From the NCBI GenBank assembly GCA_020137815.1, contig CM035359.1, forward strand, positions 8,029,267 through 8,093,266: a DNA stretch of 64,000 bases. Reading direction: 5' to 3'. The notes beneath the pieces were generated by a model. The model worked only from the letters and a program-made list of their open reading frames with translations. It had not been told where the DNA came from and ran no database searches. Source of the DNA: Hormiphora californensis. Its lineage: Eukaryota > Ctenophora > Tentaculata > Cydippida > Pleurobrachiidae. Made by a program: the position numbers and the translations under genes. Below are positions 22,269-32,730 of this stretch, in pieces (within the stretch, counting starts at the first letter, position 1; each line of letters begins with the position of its first letter).

Positions 22269-22578
22269 GGGGAAACTCTAACTGAATGGCATCCCATTAA
22301 TGGGATCCCATCAACAGTAAAACTCTAACTGATAATGGACCACAGTGATGGTTCTTTCTCTGTATTCTCTCTGTATGCACGCCCGTGCCCGGGCAATGCC
22401 CGGGCACGGCGGGCATGCCCTATAGTTCTTTCTCTGTATTCTCTCTGTAGGCAGTACATAGATGTACTGCCTACAGAGAGAATACAGAGAAAGAACCATC
22501 ACTGTGGTCCATTATCCGTTAGAGTTTTACTGTTGATGGGATCCCATTAATGGGATGCCATTCAGTTAGAGTTTCCCC
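22269..22578. mobile_element. MITE, copy 2
   Basis: Same GGGGAAACTCTAAC ends as 19113-19403. The flanking TAA is identical on both sides (22266-22268, 22579-22581). Confidence 0.8.
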
Positions 22579-23028
22579 TAAATGAGCGTCTTCGATGTCA
22601 TGTCACACCCGCCAACACCATTGGTGTGAACATAGAAACCAAGAAATTAATTGAAAAAGTTTGAAATAATTTCGCAACTTGCTGATTCGACAAAACCATT
22701 ATAAACCCAACTTCGGGTTTACCCGTCTTCGTGTTATTAGCCGTAATGCGCCACCCTGCATCCCCACCCAGTTTTTTCCAGTGTGGCTGGTTTTCTTGAC
22801 ATTATATGATTTATTGCGGCTAGCAGTGTTTGATTGATTGATTGATTGATTGATTGACGAGGGGAAGCTTGCCTTTTGCAATCATAATAATAATTCTTGT
22901 TATTTCAGCATGGATGTAGTGGGAGTGGATACGATCATAACAACGGTGAATCATCAAGTAACCTAAATATTATATCAATGAATGAGATCTGTTCAGGATT
23001 AAATAGGGAGGAAAATTAGAAAAATATC
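22579..23028. repeat. Dispersed repeat with (GATT)n, duplicated at 33003-33450
   Basis: 22700-22860 is the family also seen inverted at 16375-16530, and it ends at (GATT)n (22830-22856). 22955-23028 matches the flank of the tRNA-like cassettes at 46081. Confidence 0.7.
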
Positions 23029-23230
23029 TGGCGAGGGCCGGGCTCGAACCGACAACCTCTGGGTTTCGCGTCCATTGCTCTACCTATTGAGGTAGGTAGA
23101 GCAATGGACGCGAAACCCAGAGGTTGTCGGTTCGAGCCCGGCCCTCGCCACCAAAGAGGCGGGGTAGCTCAATAGGTAGAGCAATGGACGCGAAACCCAG
23201 AGGTTGTCGGTTCGAGCCCGGCCCTCGCCA
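23029..23230. repeat. tRNA-like cassettes: inverted pair plus one full copy
   Basis: A minus-strand partial copy (23029-23090) meets a plus-strand partial copy (23091-23150). A full 73-nt plus copy follows at 23158-23230. It folds with a 7-bp acceptor, a D arm and a T arm, with box B GGTTCGAGCCC. The anticodon stem has only three pairs and position 33 is G, so it is not a normal tRNA gene. Confidence 0.7.
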
Positions 23231-23291
23231 GATTAGTTTTCATGTTCTAGGTCCAATCAGAACGTCGTGACAAACTGTCATAAAGATATAA

Positions 23292-23579
23292 TCTCTATTA
23301 TAATTTGGAGATGTCGCGTGATGGTCGTTCGTTCAGCGGTATCTAAGCGACAGTCTGCTCCTTCATAAAACACTTCAATGTGCCCAAAGCTGTAAAGCTG
23401 TTATTCACACTTTCTGAAGTTCCAGTGGAGGTTTATTAATATTTCGAATGACTTTCAACAAGCCAGTCCCCATAGTTACCAATTCAGTTGCCATGGCAAG
23501 GGGCGAAATGAACCACCCGGCGAAGCCGGGTGGGTTATCAAAAAGCCCTTACTTGAGGCGCACCCAATGGGTGCGCTAG
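23292..23579 (+). mobile_element. Helitron-like unit
   Basis: A precedes TC and CTAG ends at 23579. The next unit begins at the very next base. Confidence 0.7.
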
Positions 23580-23732
23580 TCTATATTATAATTTGGAGAT
23601 GAACGTCGAAGTGATTGCCGTTCGTTCAGCGGTATCTAAGCGACAGTGCTCCTTCATCAAAACACTTTATGTGCCCAAAGCTGTAAAGCTGTTGCTCAAA
23701 CTTTTTGAACTTCCAGTGGAAGTTTGTTAATA

Positions 23733-25268
23733 CAGTCGGACCCCGATTTAGTGGCATCCTCGGGGGAAAAAAATCCTGCCACTAAATCGGGGTGCCACTA
23801 AATCGGGGAGGTCCATATTTGGCCCATAAAAACCTATTTTATGCCCAAAATGCTATACTAAGACTAAAAACACCTCTAACTGTTATATATGCAATATTCA
23901 TGTATTGATGACATGATAATTTCTAAATAGAAAACTTTAAAATAATTTTTTCAAAAAAAATGTGAAAAATTTTCTAAGTTATATACCCTGCTAACTTAAA
24001 TAATGCGCCAGTGGCGAGAAGTCCCACTAGCGCGCTCTCAGTAAACAGCCAGTCCAGCGGCAGATTATTTCCCACTGGCAGGTTATTTATTCTTAACTTC
24101 TAAGTAACATTCAAAGTGTGTGTAAATGATCAGTTCTTACTAAAATACAGAGGGAACACTATGTGCAACACTTACACACTACATTGGAGAGAAAGAAAGG
24201 ACACATTCCGTCAATTACTCTCTCTTTATCTCCCCTTTTGTCTCACTATCTCTTTCTCTGTGTTATTTGTGACATGCCCCTTATCAGGCTATTTCTTTCA
24301 CTCTCTTTCCTTAGCAACTGTTTAGTAACTGTTACCAAACAGTGTACACTCAATTGTGACGTGTTTTTAACTATTTCTCAGTTCTCTTTGTGTGTTTTGA
24401 TTAGTGTTCTCTCTCTTGTTGGTGTGTAATACTTGAAATAAACAACTAAAGCAGGGTATATAACCCATAAACTCTGACCACTGGCACGTTATAGGTTTAA
24501 ACCCCTCCGCCTCTCCCTCGGCTCCGCCTCGGGATCGTCGTCGTGATTTAAACCAGTTTATCCGCCAGCGGCGGATAAACTCCAGCTAACTTCTCCCAGC
24601 GGCGCGCTGGGAGAAAGTTATCTGAAATAACGCGCCAGTGGCCAGAGTTTATGCCTCATATACCAGCCCGTCCGATTTGTGTTTCGAATCAGTGCAGCTT
24701 ACTGGATGTCCTGTCTAATTAGCAGGTTCGAAACGGACCGATACGTGATACCATGCCGAATCGGGGCACCCTAAGCGGGTGAGGAAGTATCAAAATTTCA
24801 AAATAACTTTTTCTCTCAAAATTTATGGGGAGCACCGATCAAAGCATTGACAATCGTACTGTAAAATTTTGCAAAAAAAGTTTTAAAATTTTTTTAAAAG
24901 TATACCAGCCACGTCCGAATCGTGTTTCGAATCGGTGCATCTTATCGCATGTCCTGCTGCTAATTAGACGGTTCGGAACGTGATCCCCATCGAATCGAAA
25001 TCTTGACTCTTGGTGACCTTGTGATTCAATGGCCCCATGGGGATCACGTATCGGTTCGTTCCAAACCGTCTAATTAGCAGCAGGATATGCGATAAGATTC
25101 ACTGATTCGAAACACGATTTGGACGTGGCTGGTATTCCTTTGAAAAATTTTCAAAAACTTTCAAAAAAATTTCACAAATTAAAATTCAAAAAATTTTTGG
25201 GGGAAAAAAATCGTGCCACTAAATCGGGGTGCCACTAAATCGGGGGCCACTAAATCGGGGTCCGACTG
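23733..25268. mobile_element. pogo/Tc1-mariner-like non-autonomous element, TA target duplication
   Basis: The ends are CAGTCGGACCCCGATTTA and the complement, flanked by TA (23731-23732, 25269-25270). The duplicate locus at 34160-34161 has the empty TA site. CACTAAATCGGGG words repeat at both ends. No transposase ORF is seen. A shorter relative lies at 50031-50881; this copy carries a nested insert (23978-24464) and about 190 bp of adjoining sequence absent from the relative. Confidence 0.85.
23978..24464. mobile_element. Nested 487-bp inverted-repeat segment
   Basis: The ends GTTATATACCCTGCT (23978-23992) and its complement (24450-24464) face each other inside the pogo-like copy and are absent from the 50031 relative. 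The short frames inside show no known domain. Confidence 0.55.
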
Positions 25269-25428
25269 TACTTTCGAATGACCTTTAACATGCCAGTCCC
25301 CATAGTTACCAATTCAGTTGCCATGGCAACCGTGTTTTTGACGTTGAAAGAGGCGAAAAGAACCACCCGGCGAAGCCGGTTGGGTTATCAAAATGCCCTT
25401 ACTTGAGGCGCACCCAATGGGTGCGCTA

Positions 25429-25823
25429 GTCTCTATTATAATTTGGAAATGTCGCGTCGAAGTTTTTTCATCCGATCGATATCAATAGGGTGTGTTTTCG
25501 AAAGCTCAGGATTAGCTTAGTCGATTAGAAAAAGAATTAATCTAATCCCATGTAGGATTTTTGAAAAAAATCGACATCAAAGATCAAAAAAACCACAAAT
25601 AAAAGACCGAGTACGAATGGGTGCTCCTTCATAAAAAAATTATGCGACCAAAGCTGTAAAGCTGTTGCTCACACTTTTGGAACAATTCAGTCCCCATAGT
25701 TACCACTTCAGTTGCCATGGCAACCGTGTTATTTCCGTTAAAAGTGGCAAAAACAACCACACGGCGAAGCCGTGTGGGTTATCAAAAAGCCTTTACTTGG
25801 GGCGCACCCAATGGGTGCGCTAG
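25429..25823 (+). mobile_element. Helitron-like unit, longer variant
   Basis: It starts TC directly after the CTAG of the previous unit and ends CTAG before T. It has an extra 100 bp near the 5' end (25460-25620). Confidence 0.65.
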
Positions 25824-25990
25824 TAATAAGACATTTTTAAAACCAACCAAATTTCTTTGAGCTCAGTTTACACCCTTAAGACGGTTTCTGATTGAAAAAC
25901 GGAGACCACACTTATGAAAGATAATCGTCTAAACTTTCAGAAAATTATTGACAAAATTGAGAAAACGGAAACTCGAATTTCTTTGGTTAA
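25824..25990 (-). repeat. Fragment of the GACGTCA foldback element body
   Basis: It matches 34714-34850 and the inverted arm of 9113-12312 (phrases TTTCTTTGAGCTCAGTTTACACC and AAACGGAGACCACACTTA). It is cut by the gap. Confidence 0.65.
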
Positions 25991-26090
25991 NNNNNNNNNN
26001 NNNNNNNNNNNNNNNNNNNNNNNNNNNNNNNNNNNNNNNNNNNNNNNNNNNNNNNNNNNNNNNNNNNNNNNNNNNNNNNNNNNNNNNNNN
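25991..26090. other. Assembly gap, 100 N
   Basis: A run of exactly 100 N. Sequence homology changes across it. Confidence 1.
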
Positions 26091-26300
26091 CACCGCGTTA
26101 GAAATCTCCTCGAACCTTAGAAATCCTGAGTACATTGGCGACCTTCCAGTCTCTCTCCGTTTCCTGTAGGGGAGCTGGAGTAGTGTGCTGGGAAGGGTTT
26201 GGTTTTTTTGCTGAGGTCTTTTCCTTCAAGTTCGCCACTTGTTGGTTTCGAGCTCGTTTCCCTTTGCCTGCGTCTTCATCATTGTTGTACACCAAAATGA
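26091..26300 (-). pseudogene. LINE ORF1 N-terminal fragment
   Basis: The minus frame contains KRARNQQVANLKEKTSAKKP and TTPAPLQE. The same ordered motifs (ARTNKLANSKEKT, TTPAPLQE) occur in the plus-strand LINE at 37973-38221. The fragment is frameshifted after PLQE and is cut by the N gap. On the minus strand it is preceded (26300-26475) by a TC-rich tract, as in the other copy, which suggests that a pyrimidine microsatellite belongs to this LINE's 5' region. A basic N-terminal region like this would bind the element RNA, but no ORF1 domain is recognisable in what remains. Confidence 0.55.
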
Positions 26301-26480
26301 TGTACGCTTGCTTTAGAATTCAGAGAGTAGCAGATAGAGAGAGCGAGCACGAAAGAGAGAGAGAGAGAGACGAACGAGAATGAGACCAGAGCTAAGAGAG
26401 AGAGAGACATGAGAGAGAGAGAGAGATAAGAGAGAAGAATAGGAGAGAGAGAGAGAGACAGAGAGATAGACCGGGAGATG
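26301..26480. repeat. GA-rich microsatellite
   Basis: GAGAGA with interruptions. It lies 5' of the minus-strand LINE fragment. Confidence 0.9.
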
Positions 26481-26747
26481 GAGAAGGATAGCAACCTGAA
26501 TAAGTACCTCGAATAAGAGATTGAGAACGAGGATAAAGTAGAGCCTTCTGTATCTCCTGCTCAGTAAGTTGTCTTTGCTACAGCGCCACGTGTAACCCTC
26601 TACCCCATCTATGATAACGGCTATTAGTTTGTTGTGAACAGTGAAATGTAAGTTGATCCCTTCGCCAACTCCTTCATATTTCTTAATATGTATCTAATCT
26701 TACTATATATATTATGCTATATCTATATGAATATTTAGATATATTAA
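26481..26747. other. No gene seen
   Basis: Ends in AT-rich ATATAT sequence just before the large inverted repeat. Confidence 0.35.
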
Positions 26748-26750
26748 CGC

Positions 26751-26960
26751 GGTGGGCGGAACTCTAGTTCTACGGACTCTTTATTCGAATCCAAGGCGGA
26801 CTCTATATCTCAAAAAAAACGGGACTCTTTAATCTCACAGTTTAGCTTTGACAAAAAGTTTACGCAGATCCTCACCTGGTGTATCTTTACGGCATCCAGC
26901 AGTCCGCCCTGTTCAGACTTCTTTATTCCCGTGCCCGGGGAGTCTCTCTTAGACACGCAC
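26751..26960. repeat. GTCCGCC / AGATAAAGAGTCC repeat block (left outer)
   Basis: Words such as GGCGGACTCTATATCT and GGACTCTTTA recur. Partner blocks lie at 28190-28275, 35500-35640, 36440-36603, 49279-49560, 51645-51710 and 63960-64000. Confidence 0.7.
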
Positions 26961-28190
26961 GTGCTAACAAGATCATTCAGGTTTAGGAAATCACAGATTG
27001 TGTATGATTGACTAAAAGTGGTCCGTTCCGTCGCGTCGGACAACTCCTAACGGAGAAAAAGATAGAACAAATTTTAATTGTCCATGTGTATACAAACCTC
27101 TGCGCAAAATATTAGAATAGGTTATCTAAGTAACGTGATTTATAAATTGGATACAAGGTTACTAAGATTCATATCTAATTAGATCAGGAAAATGAGATTG
27201 AGAGACCCTCGGTTAGCCTCGAATTTGACATGAGTCTGATTTGAGGATGAGCACAAATTAATCTGTAGAATGCTATGTTCTAATGGCGTCATTAATAGCC
27301 TTGTTTCGACTTAACCGAGTACAAGCCAGCCAGCGCTTGTGACCGTCTGCTTCTGGTCCGAATGTTCCAGTTGTTGGAAAATCAAGTGGGGTGGAAGGTA
27401 GACAAAAACGCCTTACAACAAGTCCTGTCCTTCATGAAAAACTTTCATCTCACGCTTCGTTTGATTCCACAAAGGAAATGATATAACACACATTGTGGCG
27501 CGCAATTCGCGCTGATAAGCACTTTCCCCCATATCCACCTCGAAATCACTTTGGTTGGGGGGGCCCTACAGCCATGCTATGAAGTGGTAGAACGTCTTTC
27601 AACGCATGAACTACTCTGTCACACTGAGTGACTGAGGTTGAGATGCGGTTAAGTTGAGAGCACTTGGTAACCAACTGTGTGGTCTCCTAACTAGAATTGT
27701 TGCCTAACAACTGTCTGGTTACCATAGGAACTCTGCTTTGGGTTCCAAGCACACTGCCTTTGGTCCCATAGGCCACAACTTACCTAGTTACCACCTTAAG
27801 TAACCCATCGCATCAGCCAAAACTGCTCTCTGCAGCACAAAATCATCAGGAAATCCAGTTTTGAAGCTTTTCATCCAGATTTTAAGTCTCATTTGCGAGT
27901 ACCACGCATTTGAATCTAGATGGCCATAATTCCTTGTTAGACTATAGAGTCCTCTCAGACATTTTTGGCGCAAATCCTCCTCAACTCCGGACTCTAATGT
28001 ACTCAAATTCCTAACCCAACCCCCAACCTAAACCCTACCTCGAAACCCCAAATAACGGCCTTAACACTTCCTACATATTCTAGGGGTAGAGTAACTCTCG
28101 TGTTCCCCGGCCTAACAGGCCGAAAATCTCGAGTTTTCGCGGCGAGCAGGCTGATCTCTAATCTAGTCTTTGTTTAGAATTTTTTAGAGA
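26961..28190. other. Inverted-repeat arm interior, no gene
   Basis: 27480-27780 is the inverted counterpart of 35960-36290, with GGTTACCA/TGGTAACC words. 28015-28060 is the counterpart of 35690-35750. The short frames are not supported. Confidence 0.5.
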
Positions 28191-28329
28191 AAGAGTCCGC
28201 CCTGTGTAGACTTTTTAGATCACGAGTCCTCCTAGAGTTTAGACTTTATTTTTGGAGACTCTTTCTAGAATCTAAATTTCGTAGGCAAACTGACGAACCT
28301 TTGCCCTCTCCGTGGTTTCATCATCTTAT

Positions 28330-28700
28330 CTTCCCTCTCTGATTTCTACTCTCTTCTTCTCTCTCTCTCTCTCTCTCTTCTCTTCTCTCTCGTCTTTCTC
28401 TTCTTCTTCTCTCTCTCTTTCTCTCTCTCTCTCTCCTCTCTCTCTTCTTCTCTCTCTCTCTCTCTCGCTCTCTGACAGTCCTCTCTCTCTCTCGCCACTC
28501 CGTTCTCTCGGTGACGTCCGTCTGCTCGGAACGGCTCCGGATGCTCCTGTTCCTCTCTCCCTCTCTCTACTCGTCCACCGCAGGCTGGACTCGGGTCGGG
28601 GGCTAGCATGTCCTATCTTCTTTGTCTCGATCAGTACTCCCACTACCCTCTCTTCGGACTTGATCCCGGTTCATCGCCCTCCCCTTCGTGTTTTTCTACT
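28330..28700. repeat. TC-rich tract
   Basis: Imperfect (TC)n, the mirror of the GA tract 35290-35440. The 177-codon frame at 28312 is a low-complexity artefact. Confidence 0.85.
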
Positions 28701-28737
28701 CTCCTTGTTCGTTTATCCCCATCGATTATCCGGAACC

Positions 28738-29130
28738 CGGCCGGGCAAGGTGTCAGTTTTACAACAAAAGTATCACCTTTCCAGCCAACTATTTTTGTTA
28801 GTTTTTGGGCATAATTGGGGTATTTTTTGGTATTTTCTGATGTGAAATACAATGTAAGACATGTCTGGACGTAACAGCGTGTAAGGACCGTCAGGAATCG
28901 CTAAAATACGCGAAAATTTTCAATTTGACGTCATTGTGACGTCATGACGTTATAATGTCATGATAGGGAAGTATTATTATCAGGCTCATCTAGATACAAT
29001 GCTGACCAAGTTTGAGATCGATTGGACAAGATTTGAGGTCGCATAACGGCGAAAACGCACTATCGTCATATCTATTTTCATACAGTCTTAACACTTCAGA
29101 CCGCGATTTGAGACCCTTAAAATAGAAAAA
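28738..29130 (+). mobile_element. Terminal module plus GACGTCA body (left end of a long-TIR element)
   Basis: GGCAAGGTGTCAG...GGCATAAT (28738-28815) leads into the body with TGACGTCATTGTGACGTCATGACG (about 28925-28950). The inverted equivalent is 34850-35245, giving a possible element of 28738-35245. Confidence 0.65.
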
Positions 29131-29817
29131 AAAAGGGGGGGGGCCCGGGCAACCGAGCAGAGAGAGAGGGGAGCCGAGAGACGAGAGAAGGAGGGAGAGG
29201 AGGGGGAAGAGAGGGAAAAGGAAGAGAAAGGAGGAGAGAGGAGAGAAAAGAGAAGGGGAGAGGGAGAGAAGAGAGAGGAGGAGAAGAGAGAGGGGAAGAG
29301 AAGGAGTAAAAAAACGAAACGAGAGAGAGAAGAGTTTTAGTTTTGAGAGAGATAGGAATGAGTCTAGTTTAATATATTTTCCTAAAGGGTCTCTTTTTTC
29401 CTTCTCTCTCTTTATCTTCTTCTCTTTCTCTTCTAGCCTTATTCTTTCTCTTCTCCCCTCTTTTCTTCTCCTCTTTCTCTCTATTTTCCTTTTTTTCTTG
29501 CCTATCTGTTTTGTGTGTGATCCCTAAACCCTGTCCCCTTTTTAAAACCGTGTAACAAAAAAAATGATCGACAAGAACCAAACGGCTATAAAAAGAAACT
29601 CAAGTATCCCCAGCAAAACCTGTTTTGATTTGATAAAAAATAAAAAGTTTTTGCGAGCAAACAAGTAAACAAGGACTTTTTGCCCAAGGGTTTAAGTGAG
29701 ATTAACAAAAAAATTCGCCAGTTACCGGCCGACAGAGTTTACACCATGAAAGACCACCCGTGTTTTTTTATTAATCTAACCGGTTTCCCTTAGCCCCAAA
29801 TTTGATAAAAATGGCAA
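29131..29817. other. Purine-rich then low-quality sequence, no gene
   Basis: 29150-29350 is GA-rich and 29395-29500 is TC-rich. Homopolymer-rich text suggests unpolished sequence. Confidence 0.5.
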
Positions 29818-30627
29818 ATGTGTTTTTTTGACGGCTACAGTGAGCTGCCTGATGACTACTTTACCCGTCCAAACCTGATGTGCTACGAATGTGGCTCCCC
29901 TTCTCACCGTGAATGCTATGAGAACATCATTGATCCTAGCATTGGCATTCTCTATCGGTGCACATCATGTTCCCCACCCGCCACACACGAGAGCAATGTA
30001 GCCCCTGCTATTGATGAGTCTCGTGAGAATGATAACAGCGGAACAAAGGACGACAACAAGGACGACGATAATGATGGCAAGGATAGAAAGGATGATGAAA
30101 CACATCCTGCCAACTTACCAAAAAGGAGAACATTTGACCGCTCCTTGACAATTTGCAAATTTTTCCGAACAAACAGGTGCAAATTTGGAAACAATGGTAA
30201 AGGCTGCAAATTCTACCACCCCCCTGTATGTAGAAAATACAAAGAGTGGGGAACAGATGAACAAAGAGGGTGCAGCAAAGAAAGTGAATGTAAGTACTTC
30301 CATGTTAAACTATGCAAATCTGGAGGCCCTGATAGGAAGTGCAAGAAATCAAAGTGCCATCTAGTACATGTGAGAAGTAGGAAGAAGAATCCCCCTCCCC
30401 CCTCTGATAAAGTGATCCCCCCTGCTAAAACCAATCAGGTGTCGTATCAAGGACCACGTGCACAACAGAATTTTCTGACACTCGTGGAACAACTGACAGC
30501 TGCGATGGCAGCCCTCTCCCACGCCCCCAAAAAGAAGGGCAGGAATGCGAATTCTCAGAACCACTCTTGTTGTGCCCAGAAGGCGGCGGCAACAATTACA
30601 CACAGCTGTCCGAATTCTTGCTGCTAA
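29818..30627 (+). CDS. LINE ORF1: PHD-like zinc finger plus three CCCH zinc fingers (269 aa)
   Basis: Residues 22-51 show C-x2-C, H30, C33 and C-x2-C (48, 51), the second half of a PHD-type finger; C2 may be a remnant of the first pair. Residues 53-110 are acidic and probably disordered (DDNKDDDND). Residues 113-183 hold three CCCH-type fingers: C-x7-C-x8-C-x3-H, C-x13-C-x5-C-x3-H and C-x8-C-x4-C-x3-H. PHD-bearing ORF1 proteins are known from CR1/L2-type LINEs; the CCCH trio suggests RNA binding in the element RNP. The stop at 30627 overlaps the next ORF by 61 bp in another frame. An in-frame stop just upstream (29806) sets the ATG at 29818. The ORF is intact, but the element's RT is deleted downstream. 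Confidence 0.65.
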   Translation: MCFFDGYSELPDDYFTRPNLMCYECGSPSHRECYENIIDPSIGILYRCTSCSPPATHESNVAPAIDESRENDNSGTKDDNKDDDNDGKDRKDDETHPANLPKRRTFDRSLTICKFFRTNRCKFGNNGKGCKFYHPPVCRKYKEWGTDEQRGCSKESECKYFHVKLCKSGGPDRKCKKSKCHLVHVRSRKKNPPPPSDKVIPPAKTNQVSYQGPRAQQNFLTLVEQLTAAMAALSHAPKKKGRNANSQNHSCCAQKAAATITHSCPNSCC

Positions 30628-31412
30628 ATGCTAGAGGAATAAACCCGACCTTCCTTGCACAACGCCACAAAGCAAAGCAAATTGCTGAATGGATGAGAGT
30701 TTCTAAGAAAAATGTTCCCTTCTTAGTTATGACTGAGACACATTTGAACTCAACTATTTTTGATGTAGAAGTTGAAATGGAAGGATTTTCGGTATTTAGA
30801 GCTGACCGTGTTCGAAGAAAACATGGCGGTGTGGCTATATACGTGAGAAACGACCTAGCAGTGAGCTCCCAAAATGTGTTCTCATCATCGTTTTGTGAAG
30901 CATCCATGGTCATGATTGATTCAGCAAATGTAGCAGTGATCGGTATCTACCGCCCACCAGCTTCCTTTTCTCATCCAGAAAGATGCTGTCCCCCGGAACA
31001 CTTCGAGAACTGTCTCACTGCTGTAAAAAAGTTTATTGAGGAGAATAACCCAACAAACGTGATCATATCCGGTGACCTTAATCTGCCATTTGTGAACTGG
31101 ACAGTCCCAGAAGTAACACCCGGCCTCAATGTACTTGTGTCTGAGAGACGTGCCGCAGAATCAACATTCGAGTTAATGAATTCTCTGTTCTTACACCAAG
31201 TTGTGAAAGAGCCCACCAGAAAAGGAAAAAATATACTCGATGTAATCCTAACTAACAATGAGAATATGATTCACAGCACTGAAGTAACTGCCACTACCCT
31301 CTCAGATCATGACCTTGTGTCCTGCTTTTTAGCTGCCAATGAAATTCCTGGCATCAATGGAAGAATGAAGGGCTCTTGCTATGAACTACTGGGAAAGACT
31401 AGTCCATCTTGA
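30567..31412 (+). CDS. LINE ORF2 apurinic-type endonuclease domain, RT deleted
   Basis: Exonuclease-endonuclease-phosphatase motifs occur in order: LLNAR (Asn21), MTETHL (Glu57), GGVAIYVRND (87-96), GIYRPP (126-131), SGDLN (Asp170, Asn172) and SDHD (Asp247, His248). All catalytic positions are present. In LINEs this domain nicks the target DNA to prime reverse transcription. After residue 260 or so the sequence jumps, with a frame change near 31375-31385, straight to the ORF2 C-terminal tail, so the whole RT domain is absent. The real start may use frameshift or reinitiation from ORF1, because the ATG at 30567 lies inside ORF1. Confidence 0.75.
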   Translation: MLCPEGGGNNYTQLSEFLLLNARGINPTFLAQRHKAKQIAEWMRVSKKNVPFLVMTETHLNSTIFDVEVEMEGFSVFRADRVRRKHGGVAIYVRNDLAVSSQNVFSSSFCEASMVMIDSANVAVIGIYRPPASFSHPERCCPPEHFENCLTAVKKFIEENNPTNVIISGDLNLPFVNWTVPEVTPGLNVLVSERRAAESTFELMNSLFLHQVVKEPTRKGKNILDVILTNNENMIHSTEVTATTLSDHDLVSCFLAANEIPGINGRMKGSCYELLGKTSPS

Positions 31413-31746
31413 CCTGTACTCCCTCCAAAGGAGAAGGGAAAGATTTAAGATCATATCAATGTGGAAAATTCACATCGGACTTGCCCCCGACCACTACAAT
31501 ATCTCATTCCGGAACTCTGTGAGGCATGGACCAACTGCTGAAAGGCCCATTGGCAAAGCCTCTCGTAAAGGAATAAATACCAAGATATTCAACGGATTCA
31601 CTTCCTCCGCTATTGGGCTGTTTAACTCAGTACCGGCAATGGTCAAGAATAAGGAGACCCTGGAAGGAATGAAATCTACCCTGGATAAACACTTATCCCA
31701 AATGCCAGACCAGCCTCCGACCAGAGGTTTACATGCGAAGGAATAA
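31381..31746 (+). pseudogene. LINE ORF2 C-terminal tail
   Basis: NYWERLVHLDLYSLQRRRER and the rest align by eye with the tail of the second LINE in this window (LDYWQRLKALDLMSLQRRRD at about 41930). Both end in a P-D-x-P-P-T-x-G motif (31707 onwards; 42262 onwards). The tail is +1 relative to the endonuclease frame. It follows the endonuclease with no RT between, so it marks the far side of an internal deletion of roughly the RT length. Its function is unknown in this family. The reading frame ends at 31746 in AATAATAATAG, a short tail-like sequence. Confidence 0.7.
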
Positions 31747-31789
31747 TAATAGCACGGGGACTGGTAATACTTCCCCCTTCAAAATATAG

Positions 31790-32730
31790 GGCGGGGTACC
31801 CCCCCTAAAAAAAAAGGGAAACCCGAGGATTTTTCCCCCCCTCTCATGACCTCTACCCCCTTTTAATCTTTTTTCCTCTTTTCTCTCTTCTCTTCTCTCT
31901 TTTTTGGATGGTTAACATATCAAATGTGTAGGTTGATTGTCCGTTCTTTTAAAAATTTAAGTTCCACCCCGTTTTGACCCCAACCCGCCCCAATTTGGCT
32001 TAACTTTTTTTGTTTTTTAAATCTGGGGCAAATTTTTTTTACGCTGTTCAATGGCTCAAGCCCGTTGAAAATGAGCCCCTTCGTGTGCCCCCATAAAAGG
32101 GGGTTTGCCCCCCCTTTTCCCCTGAAAATGACGACGGGGACGTATTTGCAGATATCTGAAAAAATGAGATTTCGGCTAATTCGGGAGTTTGGGGTTTTTT
32201 CTGGGGAATACTTGCAAAAAAACCCAAAAGATTTGCGAAGTATCGGGAAAATCGAAATTTTGCAGAAACGGTGCAGGAACTGGGGGTTTATAATTTGGAG
32301 ATGAACGGAAGTGGTCGTTCGTTAGGCGGTATTAAGCACCAGATGTCCTTTCATAAACACTTCATATACAAAGTGTAAAGCTTTTGTCCATTTTTGGAAC
32401 TCCAGGAAAAGTTTGTTGAATTTTCGAATGACTTTAACATACCGTCTCGGGTTTACCGATTATTTTGCCAGGCAACCGTGTTATTGTGTTAAAGGGGCAA
32501 AAAAGACCCCCGGCGAACCCGGGGGGTTATCAAAAAGCCCTTCTTGAGGCGCCCCCCAATGGGTGCGCTAGTTTATTTAATGTGAAATTTTGATTTTAAA
32601 AATTTTTTTTTCAAACAAATAAATCAAATAAAAAACTTTTATTTACTTTAATTTAACATAAAATTATTACAAAAAAATATTAAAAAAGAACCGTTTTTTG
32701 CACTTTGTTCAGTGGTGGTTTTGTCGGAAA
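31790..32730. repeat. Degraded or low-quality duplicate of 21100-22265
   Basis: It follows 21121-22265 in order but with many missing bases and lengthened homopolymers. It includes a corrupted Helitron-like unit at 32288-32571 ending GCGCTAG. Confidence 0.75.

Larger units (their letters stand above)
23580..25428 (+). mobile_element. Helitron-like unit carrying a pogo/mariner-like insertion
   Basis: Without 23733-25270 it is about 311 bp, matching the uninterrupted unit 34009-34320. It is joined head-to-tail with zero spacing to units on both sides. Confidence 0.7.
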
